This document shows positions 26,635-33,921 of a DNA stretch of 64,000 bases, in pieces. How positions within the stretch are numbered: position 1 is the stretch's first letter; every line of letters begins with the position of its first letter. Source of the DNA: an uncultured Clostridia bacterium (GTDB taxonomy: Bacteria > Bacillota > Clostridia > Christensenellales > Borkfalkiaceae). Location of the stretch: the NCBI GenBank assembly GCA_934271735.1, contig CAKQSB010000001.1:121643-185642 (forward strand), read 5' to 3'. Under the pieces are notes generated by a model, which made no database searches, had not been told where the DNA came from, and was given only the letters and a program-made list of their open reading frames with translations. The position numbers and the translations under genes are program-made.

Positions 26635-27986
26635 AAATCGAATAATTTCAAAAACTTGTCGAAAGTTGTAGTCGGCGCGTTGATTTTCGCCGCGTCTACC
26701 ACATACTTTTTGTGTGGATTTATAAACAGTTTCGAGCGTGTTAAACCCTTCATCGCAAAGCCGGGTGTGTGAATAAAATCATACTTCGACGTTTTAAACG
26801 TCAATATCGTTTTTTCGTCGTAATCCAGAACGAAACACCTGTCGTATTCTTCGGAAAGTTCCGGCAGCCGTTTTATGCCGTCAACGCTTTCAAGAATACG
26901 TAAATCCTCTTTGCTCGTCGCGCCGTAAACAAAATTAAGTTCGGCTATAAGTCGTTTATCGCCGTATTTTAAGGCAGAACGATAAAGCGGATTGCTTTCG
27001 ATATCGCCGCGTTTCGGGATAGCGTTTTCGTCGCCGGATAACTCTTTTATCATTGCGAAAATCGTTTCCGCACAGACATATTTTACGATTTTAAATTCGA
27101 TGCCTTTCGCTTCAACATAAACGTTGAACTGCATTGCGTCCGGCGCGCTGTATTCATAATATACGGTTATTCCGTATTCTTCCCACGTAGCCGAATGAAA
27201 GGTAAGACGACGATTACAGATGTTTGCCCGCTCGCTCTCATATTTTTCTATCGCGCCGCTAACCGTTTCGAGAGCGGCGTTTTCGAGCCACAAAACCTTA
27301 TTACACGATCGTATAAAACCACTGCCGACCACGTATAAAAAGCGGTTACTTCCGCATTCGGAAATTTCACAATATAGCAAATAAGAGATTCCGTCGGCAT
27401 CTTCGCTTTTACATCTTACGTCGCACGATTTGATTCGCTTGATAAACGCCTTACTGTCACGGTAAAATACGTTTTCGCAGGTATCGGGAAATTTCAAATC
27501 GTCCATACGCTTCAACTTTTCATACGATTGAAAAACAATTTCGTTATCGGTTAAATTTTGATAGTCGACGCATAAAAATTTAGCAACCGCACGCAGCGAA
27601 AACTTTTCCGTGTTACATTTCTTTCTTGCAAGTTCCAACGTGTCTACGGTTTTATTTTTCAGCGGCGGCAATCCCGCCTTTTTTAAAGCGACGTTTATAA
27701 ACTTTATATCGAAACCGATATTGTGCGCAACGAGCGGATTATCGCCGATAAAGTTTAAAAAGTCGGGCAATAAGTCGTTTATTCGGCATTTTTCGTTTAA
27801 ATCGGCATTAGTGATTCCCGTCAGAATTTCAATTTCTTCAGTTAATGGGTTTATAGGTTTTACAAGTTTAAAAAACGTTCCCGCTTCGTTTCCGTTAACG
27901 ATACTCAAAGCCGATAAACGTACAATTTCGTCTTTATCGGGGTTAATTCCGCTCGTTTCTATATCGATTACAACGTAGTTATTCAT
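26631..27986 (-). CDS. DEDDh-type 3'-5' exonuclease with an unknown C-terminal domain
   Basis: The protein has 451 residues. The first 165 form an RNase T / DNA polymerase III epsilon-type exonuclease: Exo I VIDIETSG (Asp and Glu at 7 and 9), Exo II LVAHNIGFDIKF and Exo III near VDTLELARK and the following helix. The remaining 285 residues match nothing I recognise. They are rich in beta segments and cysteines (KSCDVRCKSED, CEISECGSNRF) and may bind a substrate or partner. The gene overlaps the 43-residue gene upstream by eight bases and the 60-residue gene downstream by four. The usual reaction is removal of 3' nucleotides from DNA or RNA. Its role in this operon is unknown. Confidence 0.85.
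   Translation of the reverse strand: MNNYVVIDIETSGINPDKDEIVRLSALSIVNGNEAGTFFKLVKPINPLTEEIEILTGITNADLNEKCRINDLLPDFLNFIGDNPLVAHNIGFDIKFINVALKKAGLPPLKNKTVDTLELARKKCNTEKFSLRAVAKFLCVDYQNLTDNEIVFQSYEKLKRMDDLKFPDTCENVFYRDSKAFIKRIKSCDVRCKSEDADGISYLLYCEISECGSNRFLYVVGSGFIRSCNKVLWLENAALETVSGAIEKYESERANICNRRLTFHSATWEEYGITVYYEYSAPDAMQFNVYVEAKGIEFKIVKYVCAETIFAMIKELSGDENAIPKRGDIESNPLYRSALKYGDKRLIAELNFVYGATSKEDLRILESVDGIKRLPELSEEYDRCFVLDYDEKTILTFKTSKYDFIHTPGFAMKGLTRSKLFINPHKKYVVDAAKINAPTTTFDKFLKLFDL
26946..26957 (-). repeat. Dispersed 12-mer AAACGACTTATA, copy 5
   Basis: This copy lies inside the exonuclease gene, read as GDKRLIAELNF. Confidence 0.8.
27769..27780 (-). repeat. Dispersed 12-mer, copy 6 (one mismatch)
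   Basis: AAACGACTTATT lies inside the exonuclease gene but in a different reading frame from copy 5, read as RINDLLPDF. CCGACTTTT follows, as in the longer consensus. Confidence 0.65.
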
Positions 27987-28110
27987 CTCTTTCCGGTACC
28001 TTTTTTATAATATACTCTGATTCTTCTTCGGTTTTTACGACTTTCGCAACTTCCGTGAGAAAAGTACTTTTAGTTATGGTTTTCGCATAGTCTGTGATTT
28101 CTTTTCTCAT
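27979..28110 (-). CDS. Small protein of unknown function (43 residues), translationally coupled
   Basis: This gene is too short for most gene finders. The ATG at 28110 overlaps the stop of the AAA/M41 gene as ATGA, and its TAA overlaps the start of the exonuclease by eight bases. The product MRKEITDYAKTITKSTFLTE followed by VAKVVKTEEESEYIIKKVPERDE is charged and likely one or two helices. Sitting exactly between protease and exonuclease, it could be an adaptor, substrate or inhibitor. Confidence 0.6.
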   Translation of the reverse strand: MRKEITDYAKTITKSTFLTEVAKVVKTEEESEYIIKKVPERDE

Positions 28111-29375
28111 ATTACCACCCTCGATTTTTCTTTGATTTCTTTAATTTCGGAACTTACGAGCGTGTCTTTTTCTTGCAGCCGTTTTGCAAGCTTTTCTAAA
28201 AAGTCTCTGTTGTCGATAAGTATTTTTCTTGCTCTCGCGTAATACGTTTCCATATCCGACGAAATTCGATCCTCTCTGCGCATAAGTCGGTTCGGCGAAC
28301 TGTCGCGCTCTTCCCAATACCCGAATCCGTACGAACAATAGTTATCCGCAAATCTTTGAACGATGTCGAATGCTCTGTGCAGATCGTTATTCGCACCCGT
28401 ATCCGCTTCACCGAAAACAATTTCAGTCGCCGCTTTCCCCGCTAAAACCGCAATCACGCGGTTTTCCATGTGCGTTTTGGAAATCCAATAATCGTCGGGA
28501 TTATGATAAGCCGTGAAACCGCCGACCGTACCCGTATTTTTGCGAACGGAAACCAAATCTACGCTGTCCGGCTCGAGTATCTCGGCAACGACGGTATGGC
28601 CCGCCTCGTGATACGACGTTCTCTTTAAAATTACGGGATTATGCGGCGCGGTGCTTTCGGGCGCGTTGTAAATCACGCGGAGGCACGCGCGGATGATGTC
28701 GTCAACGTCTATCATTTCTTTATTTTCAAACCCCGCGTACTGCCCCGCGGTGTTGATTACAGTTTCAAGCGCGGCGCACGACCTTCCGTTCAAAAGCCTT
28801 GCGACATCTTCGGCGTTGATTTCCGCAACCGCTTTCTTCTGCGAAAGATAATATTTTACGATCTCTATGGCATCCTCGCCATCGGGCGCGTTAACGTTAA
28901 TTATGCAGTCGAAACGCCCCGCGCGAAGAAGCGATTGCGGCAGATTTTCAGTCCCGTTGGTGGTGGCAAGCACGAAAACGTCTTTGCCCTTGATTTCGTC
29001 GATACACGACTGAACGGTAACGTACTCTTCGGCGTTTCTGTGATAATCGTCCTCGTTGGCGAATTTGTCCATATCGTCGAGAAGGATAATCGACGGTGCG
29101 TTTTCCGCAGCCTCGGCGAATACATTCTTTATCTCGTTGACAAACTCTCCGTCGGGCTTGTTTTTGCGGCACACGAACGCCTTTCTGCCGCTTTCTTTTA
29201 TAAAACAGTTCGCCATAAGCGTTTTACCGACGCCCGGCTCTCCGTCGAGAAGAAGTCCGCCGATCGGCGCAACGCCAAGCGCATTATATTTCTCGGCGTT
29301 TTTAATTACGTCGCAAAGTCTTGAAAGTTCCGCTTTAACGTCTTTATAGCCTATTATCTTGTCAAATTCACTCAT
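28107..29375 (-). CDS. Soluble FtsH-like AAA+ protease (AAA plus peptidase M41), no membrane segment
   Basis: The protein has 422 residues. The AAA domain (about 1-230) has Walker A GEPGVGKT, Walker B IILLDDMDK and the arginine-finger region LLRAGRFD. The M41 metalloprotease domain (about 250-420) has HEAGH as zinc motif and a later Asp in GANNDLHRA. Normal FtsH is about 600 residues with two N-terminal membrane helices; here there are none, so it acts in the cytoplasm. Similar soluble forms occur scattered in Bacillota. It is the first gene of a four-gene overlapping set with an exonuclease and two tiny proteins, which points to a dedicated proteolysis/nuclease module and not general quality control. 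AGAGGTG precedes the ATG. Confidence 0.9.
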   Translation of the reverse strand: MSEFDKIIGYKDVKAELSRLCDVIKNAEKYNALGVAPIGGLLLDGEPGVGKTLMANCFIKESGRKAFVCRKNKPDGEFVNEIKNVFAEAAENAPSIILLDDMDKFANEDDYHRNAEEYVTVQSCIDEIKGKDVFVLATTNGTENLPQSLLRAGRFDCIINVNAPDGEDAIEIVKYYLSQKKAVAEINAEDVARLLNGRSCAALETVINTAGQYAGFENKEMIDVDDIIRACLRVIYNAPESTAPHNPVILKRTSYHEAGHTVVAEILEPDSVDLVSVRKNTGTVGGFTAYHNPDDYWISKTHMENRVIAVLAGKAATEIVFGEADTGANNDLHRAFDIVQRFADNYCSYGFGYWEERDSSPNRLMRREDRISSDMETYYARARKILIDNRDFLEKLAKRLQEKDTLVSSEIKEIKEKSRVVI

Positions 29376-29405
29376 TACAAAACACCTCTTTCGTTTTATG
29401 GCTTA

Positions 29406-29438
29406 ATTATACTATAATCAATGCGACGTTTTCGGTAC
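29406..29438 (-). promoter_or_regulatory. Promoter and putative operator of the AAA/M41 operon (site C)
   Basis: A perfect TATAAT (29406-29411) is preceded at 17 bases by CGAAAA (29429-29434), which is the centre of GTACCGAAAACGTCGCAT (29421-29438). This sequence matches site B upstream of the WYL gene in 16 of 18 bases and shares the GTACCGAAAACG half with palindromic site A. There is no normal -35, so an activator or an alternative -35 recogniser may be needed. Confidence 0.6.
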
Positions 29439-29636
29439 ACTAATGCCGCTGACGATAATTATTTTTCAATTCAACTTTTGCCGCGCCAAAAACGATATAT
29501 AGTCAAAACTCCCGTCTCAAAAATTTGGAAAGTTTACCAGAATACCTGTATCCGTATATACGGGAAAGTGTAACATTTTTCTGACCACCCCCGTTTTTTA
29601 GGGTATTTTTCGAGTTTTGACGAACTAAATGCAGAG

Positions 29637-29674
29637 AAAAAAGCAGTCACTCTTTCGCAAGAATGACTGCTTTT
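29637..29674 (-). terminator. Isolated terminator-like hairpin
   Basis: AAGCAGTCA pairs with TGACTGCTT. TTTTTTCTC follows on the minus strand and TTTT on the plus strand. There is no gene directly before it on the minus strand, so it may belong to a lost gene or a small RNA. Confidence 0.55.
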
Positions 29675-29980
29675 CGTGTATTTTAGTATAAATTATGCGT
29701 TTTTTAGCCGATTTCGGACTTATTTTTTGGTCGCCCTTGGATTACGGATGTTCGCCTGTATGAATGAGTGCGAAACGAAGAGCTATAATCATTAATTTCG
29801 TTTTTGCGTATAATTTTATGAATATCTATTGTATAAGTGCGGAATTTATAACTTTTTCTGCAATAAACCGCCAAAATTGACAAAAAATCTAAAATCAGAA
29901 AATTTCATCGCCGGTCCTGATATTTATATATATTACCGCTACCGAAATTTTGCTTACTCCACTTACTAATTATCATTAAC

Positions 29981-30040
29981 TTAAAATTTCTCGTTTTTAC
30001 AGATAAAGTCTATTAAATACACGTTTCTAATTCAGCTGCT
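29981..30040 (-). pseudogene. Relic: last codons of a DUF4143-type ATPase gene
   Basis: The minus strand reads IRNVYLIDFICKNEKF then TAA (29981-29983), preceded by a TGA where the sister copy near 33079-33127 has GGA. The DNA is nearly identical to that copy over about 50 bases. Only the tail is left, immediately after the DUF4238 gene. Confidence 0.65.
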
Positions 30041-30056
30041 ATAATCGTTTATATAA

Positions 30057-31220
30057 CTATTCGTCAATAATCCCTCTCTCTTTAATAATTTTCAATAAAC
30101 TTTGATAATCCCTAGGCGCTACTATATTCCTTTCTTTATGCCATTCTATATAGTTATAGATACTATCACTTATTTTTTCTAGGTCAGCAAAGCCCAACAG
30201 TGTATCTATTCGATCCAGCATTAACATATTTACCCATACAACATCTTCCCAATTCATTTGACATATTTTATACCAAAACTTGTCATTTTCTTTTAATACC
30301 TGCTTTCCCATTATTATCGGCAATCTTTCAGATTTATTCTTTTCGAATAATTTTCTATCTTGAATTTCTGTAGGCCAAATATTGGGAACTCCTAGTTTTT
30401 CTTTTTTATCATACATTCTAAAAAAGGGGTTAATTATAACAATCATTCTGTTTTTTGATATGGAAAACATATAGTAGTTTTCATGAAAATTAACTTGTGC
30501 ATATAGTAAATTTAATAAATTTTGTTTAACCAAAAGATTCGTTTCCTCTAAAAATCTTTTCATTAAATAATTCTTTTTATCCATCTCAAGTCCAATTTTA
30601 ACATAACTCGGTTCAACCTCCGATGTCATTCCGATGTCGGTAATGATAAAGTCTTCACCGCTGTTTTCCCCATCCCAAATCGCCATATAACCAGCATTAT
30701 AAATTTGAGCCCAACGATATATCTCGTAAGTACACAATTCATGTTCTTGTATTTTTGATAAATCTTGACATTCAACTACAACCTTAATATTGCGCAACCA
30801 TCTTTGTTCTACAGTTTCACTTATCTCTCTTTCTTCAAACGGGAATTCTACCCCCATTTTTTTCATGGCTTGCGTTAACCCTTTTTCAAGGAAAGAAAAT
30901 TTGCCCTCTTCAACAAAAACCCTCATTTGTGATACAAGTAGAAATTTCTTAATAATATTTAACTCTTTACGTGTAATTTCAATATTATCGCCGACCTTAG
31001 ACGAAAGAATTTTATTATTGAGAATCAAAGCAAACGGTGACTCTATTTTTTCAGCCAACTCTTTTTCTACTTCTTCGCTATAAAGCTCACTTAAAGCAAA
31101 AACCTTCTCTAGTCTTTTATTTTCCGCCAACTCACCGGTTTTTATATTATAGACCGAGACTTTGTCTGCAAATCTACGCAAGACTAATCTCGGAACATAG
31201 TGATTATTCTTATAAGACAT
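30057..31220 (-). CDS. DUF4238-domain protein
   Basis: The protein has 387 residues. The opening NNHYVPRLVLRRFA is the hallmark of DUF4238, whose members often occur near defence and toxin genes. The rest is helical and strongly AT-rich in DNA. The function of the family is unproven. It lies 55 bases after HipA in the same direction with its own AAAAGGAAG ribosome site, so it may be a third member of the HipBA unit. Confidence 0.85.
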   Translation of the reverse strand: MSYKNNHYVPRLVLRRFADKVSVYNIKTGELAENKRLEKVFALSELYSEEVEKELAEKIESPFALILNNKILSSKVGDNIEITRKELNIIKKFLLVSQMRVFVEEGKFSFLEKGLTQAMKKMGVEFPFEEREISETVEQRWLRNIKVVVECQDLSKIQEHELCTYEIYRWAQIYNAGYMAIWDGENSGEDFIITDIGMTSEVEPSYVKIGLEMDKKNYLMKRFLEETNLLVKQNLLNLLYAQVNFHENYYMFSISKNRMIVIINPFFRMYDKKEKLGVPNIWPTEIQDRKLFEKNKSERLPIIMGKQVLKENDKFWYKICQMNWEDVVWVNMLMLDRIDTLLGFADLEKISDSIYNYIEWHKERNIVAPRDYQSLLKIIKERGIIDE

Positions 31221-31275
31221 AGTAACTTCCTTTTATTTATAATATCTTCGTATTAGCAGCACACTCTTAAAAGTC

Positions 31276-32538
31276 TTAAATTTCTGCTATGGAAAACGCA
31301 GGGCGCATATACTCTATCGCACTCTTGCTTATGCCGTTTTTCTCCGCAACGCTACGCCAATTATCACGCACCGCCGAGAGTATTTCGTTTGCAATATTTT
31401 CCGCATCTTTTTTATCTATTCCGAAATGCTCCGCAACTTCTATCGCCAAATCGACGGATAACGCATTGTCGTCTTCCGTAATATTCAATGAAAGCGAATC
31501 CTTGTCTATATTCGGATTTACGTCATATAGCGGAGACAATCGCCAGCCTTCTTCGGTTAAAATAAAACCGTGGTTTCTTAAATGGTCGTCGGTATTGGAA
31601 ACCGCGATATTAAACACGATACGTTTCCAAAGTTCCGTCAAATCTTCTCTCGGATTTGCTCCGTTCGCGCTTATAAACGCCGCAATATCAAGATAACTTA
31701 TTCCGCCCGACGAGTTGTCCCCGTCTTTTTTTCCGAGAGCTGTCATTGCAGACATAAAATGAATTCTCTTTTCCAAGGCTCTGTCAAAACGCTTTACTAA
31801 AAACGTACTGCCGAGCTTGGAAAATTTCATAAGTTTTGTGTCGGGAACGTTCAGATTGCAAAGTTTTGCAAGATCGAGAACGGTTTTCTCCCATGCGCCT
31901 ATATCGTATTCGTCGTTTTTTGAAGGAAATTTTGCTATCCATAAACTTCCGTCAACGTCTTTTACCGTTGCTTTCGGTCTTGCCCCGCCCAAAGAAGAAC
32001 CGGGCACAAGCAACAGTTTCAGCCACTTGCCGTTTAACAGGTTTTCTTCTTTTTCAAACTGACGAGACGCCTCTTCGAGCGTTCTTAAACTTTCAAACGG
32101 CGGCGTTGACAATTCTCTTTCCTCCGAAAGATATTCTCCGTTTTCCTCCAAACAAAAACGTAACGCGCCCATACGCGCCTCGTCGAAAACGCCGAGCAGA
32201 TAATCCGTTTCATACAAAGTATTTACTTTTGGCAATTTTTGTTCTTCGGCTTTGATGCGCTCTCTGCGCTTCATCAAAAGCCTGCCCCACCTGTCCGGCG
32301 CGGTATCCGAAAAAACGCCGAACAAGGTTTTGTCCGTCGGTAAATATTGCCTTGCCTTATACGGCTGCAAATCGTAATCGAAGAAATTTCGGAAAAGAAA
32401 ACTCGTAAAAAACTCGTCGTCATATTCAAAGGAAAACTTTTCCTTTCCTTTTTGAAAGTCCGCATAAAGACAGCCGACTTTTATTCTTTTATCTACGTTA
32501 TTATCGAAATACACATATATCTTTTTTTCTTGCAACAT
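31276..32538 (-). CDS. hipA: HipA-family serine/threonine kinase toxin
   Basis: The protein has 420 residues. It has an N-terminal HipA domain (about 1-130), a glycine-rich ATP loop GSSLGGARPKA, the Lys in LWIAKFPS, the catalytic loop NTDDHLRNHGF and the metal-binding LSPLYDVNP. All catalytic residues are present. HipA kinases phosphorylate translation targets such as glutamyl-tRNA synthetase and cause growth arrest; the target here is unknown. The gene starts three bases after the hipB stop with AAGGGGAT upstream, so the pair is coupled. HipB should neutralise it. Confidence 0.93.
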   Translation of the reverse strand: MLQEKKIYVYFDNNVDKRIKVGCLYADFQKGKEKFSFEYDDEFFTSFLFRNFFDYDLQPYKARQYLPTDKTLFGVFSDTAPDRWGRLLMKRRERIKAEEQKLPKVNTLYETDYLLGVFDEARMGALRFCLEENGEYLSEERELSTPPFESLRTLEEASRQFEKEENLLNGKWLKLLLVPGSSLGGARPKATVKDVDGSLWIAKFPSKNDEYDIGAWEKTVLDLAKLCNLNVPDTKLMKFSKLGSTFLVKRFDRALEKRIHFMSAMTALGKKDGDNSSGGISYLDIAAFISANGANPREDLTELWKRIVFNIAVSNTDDHLRNHGFILTEEGWRLSPLYDVNPNIDKDSLSLNITEDDNALSVDLAIEVAEHFGIDKKDAENIANEILSAVRDNWRSVAEKNGISKSAIEYMRPAFSIAEI

Positions 32539-32541
32539 ATT

Positions 32542-32865
32542 TTAATCCCCTTTCTTTTTCGTTGCCCGACGGCGCGTCGTTAAATTCAAATCCTGAATCG
32601 TCCGCCCGAGTTTATCGTCCTTAGCCACCAGCAATAAATCTTTATCCATATCGTTCAGCGCATGCAAAACAGCCGCATAATATCCTATCGCGACGGAAGG
32701 ACTGCCTTTTTCAATCGCCCACAGCGTTGCCCTGCTTATATTTGCGCGCTCCGAAACGAGTTCGACCGATAAATTTCTTCTGAGTCTCGCCAACCTTATC
32801 TGCTCACCCATTTGCTCTAATATTTTTATCGTATCCGGAAATAAAAGTATTGTCCTTTTCTTCAT
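32542..32865 (-). CDS. hipB: HipB-like XRE-family antitoxin / repressor
   Basis: The protein has 107 residues. A helix-turn-helix of the XRE type (about 20-75: IRLARLRRNLSVELVSERA, then ISRATLWAIEKG) is followed by a basic tail (RRRATKKKGD). It is the cognate partner of HipA, binding it and repressing the promoter just upstream, where a palindrome overlaps the -35 box. Confidence 0.9.
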   Translation of the reverse strand: MKKRTILLFPDTIKILEQMGEQIRLARLRRNLSVELVSERANISRATLWAIEKGSPSVAIGYYAAVLHALNDMDKDLLLVAKDDKLGRTIQDLNLTTRRRATKKKGD

Positions 32866-32895
32866 AGCAAATCTCCCGTTGCTTTAATATTCACT

Positions 32896-32935
32896 ATTAT
32901 ATACAATTACTTTTGATTTGTCAATAATAATTGAC
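32896..32935 (-). promoter_or_regulatory. hipBA promoter with palindromic operator
   Basis: A perfect TTGACA (32919-32924) is 17 bases from a perfect TATAAT (32896-32901). A 6-4-6 perfect palindrome, GTCAATAATAATTGAC (32920-32935), overlaps the -35 box and fits a HipB operator. Confidence 0.8.
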
Positions 32936-33021
32936 GTTATAATTTTAAAGATTTGTCCATAACGGCGAAATTTTGTCGAATAACACGATACAAAAAGCGC
33001 ATACAAAAAGCGATTCGTCGA

Positions 33022-33040
33022 TTTTCTTCGACAAACCGCC
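33022..33040 (+). repeat. 19-base direct repeat, copy 1
   Basis: TTTTCTTCGACAAACCGCC occurs here and at 33525-33543, bracketing the ATPase relic. The bases after it are also similar (CATTATAATTTTACG against CATTGTTAAAATTGC). Confidence 0.85.
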
Positions 33041-33050
33041 CATTATAATT

Positions 33051-33335
33051 TTACGATAACAAAATCATTGTCATTTGCTTAAAATTTCTCGTTTTACAGA
33101 TAAAGTCTATTAAATTCACGTTTCTGATTCCGCTACGCTGTTGCAAAAGGTAATCTGTTGTAACAACGTAACGAGGATAATTATCTTTTATACTTTCAAG
33201 CGGACGATATTCTCGGTCTTCCGTTTCCTTGCTTAAAGCGATTGTGTACGCCACCTGAATATAGGCGTATTGCATATCCGTTCCGCGGACGATGAAATCG
33301 CACTCGAACTTGTCGAATCTTCCTACGCCAAATCA
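33051..33335 (-). pseudogene. Relic of a DUF4143 / AAA_14 ATPase gene (C-terminal end only)
   Basis: The frame reads FGVGRFDKFECDFIVRGTDM, then YAYIQVAYTI, YRPLESIKDNYPRYV and IRNVNLIDFICK, the conserved C-terminal part of the DUF4143 ATPases (GKECDFI, IKDNYPKY, NIIDFL in the family). An in-frame TGA precedes it, and the N-terminal ATPase part is gone. A lost A near the end shifts the last codons relative to the sister copy at 29981. Its left part lies 39 bases from a long hairpin. Confidence 0.75.
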
Positions 33336-33360
33336 AAATCAAAAACGAAAGGGAAAGTCA

Positions 33361-33409
33361 AGTTATCGATGGTGATTTTGCAAAAAATCAAAAACCACTA
33401 TCGATAACT
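33361..33409. repeat. Long imperfect hairpin beside the ATPase relic
   Basis: AGTTATCGAT pairs with ATCGATAACT and the stem continues inward with one wobble and one mismatch to about 19 bp. There is no U-tract on either side, so it is not an ordinary terminator. It may be a mobile-element end or recombination scar. The rest of the 32866-33575 gap contains the hipBA promoter, the relic and two 19-base repeats. Confidence 0.6.
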
Positions 33410-33510
33410 CGCAATATAATGTTGTCCGAATGTATTATTTGTCGTACCCGTTACCCATCCGAAAATAAAAAATTTAAGTGAAAATATCAAAACGCACAAC
33501 AATTATAAAG

Positions 33511-33543
33511 GGCGGCTTGCCTACTTTTCTTCGACAAACCGCC
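33511..33543 (-). terminator. Hairpin after the 70-residue gene, containing 19-base repeat copy 2
   Basis: GGCGGCTTG pairs with CAAACCGCC (one wobble). CCCTTTATAATT follows on the minus strand. It may end the 33576-33788 gene. Confidence 0.5.
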
Positions 33544-33575
33544 ATTGTTAAAATTGCATTTAATACTAAAATATA

Positions 33576-33788
33576 TTACCCGTTATTCTGCATTATCTCA
33601 AAGGCTTTTTTGATAAAATCAACCTTAGTCATACCCTTTTCGGTCAAAAAAACGTTGATTTCTTCAAACAATTCTCTCGGAATCATCGTCTGGAAATTCG
33701 CATTCTTTTCTTTACGCAATTTTTTGTTTTTCTCTTCGTATTTTCGTCTTGCAACTCTGCTCGCCGTATCTTCTTTCCGAATAACCAT
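33576..33788 (-). CDS. Small ribbon-helix-helix-like protein (70 residues)
   Basis: A basic N-terminal arm (RVARRKYEEKNKKLRKEK) precedes NFQTMIPRELFEEINVFLTEKGMTKVDFIKKAFEIM, the strand-helix-helix pattern of Arc/MetJ-type DNA-binding proteins and antitoxins. No toxin gene follows it in frame, so it may be an orphan antitoxin or plasmid-type regulator. Its own promoter lies at 33822-33850. Confidence 0.7.
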   Translation of the reverse strand: MVIRKEDTASRVARRKYEEKNKKLRKEKNANFQTMIPRELFEEINVFLTEKGMTKVDFIKKAFEIMQNNG

Positions 33789-33821
33789 AACTTAACCTTA
33801 TCTGTTGATTTATTTATTATA

Positions 33822-33850
33822 ATTGTACCATATTCAACGGAAACAAGCAA
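33822..33850 (-). promoter_or_regulatory. Promoter of the ribbon-helix-helix gene
   Basis: TTGCTT (33845-33850), 17 bases ending TGG, TACAAT (33822-33827). Confidence 0.6.
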
Positions 33851-33921
33851 TTGTTTTATCGTATATATACACCATTTGCGTAAGTAGATTTAATCAAAAA
33901 ATAGCGGGGTGAAACCGAACT

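Larger units (their letters stand above)
29440..30056. other. Long non-coding gap in the accessory island
   Basis: I see no open gene. It holds a 12-base palindrome CCGTATATACGG (29552-29563), a 10-base inverted repeat GTCAAAACTC / GAGTTTTGAC spaced about 100 bases apart (29502-29511 and 29612-29621), a terminator-like hairpin at 29641-29672, and the DUF4143 relic at its right end. It may be scar sequence from past insertions. Confidence 0.5.

Noticed and set aside
29552..29563. Palindrome CCGTATATACGG as an operator
   Set aside because: No promoter or gene next to it and I see no second copy.
29502..29621. 10-base inverted repeat spaced 100 bases apart as ends of an insertion sequence
   Set aside because: Too short, no target duplication and no transposase frame between the arms.
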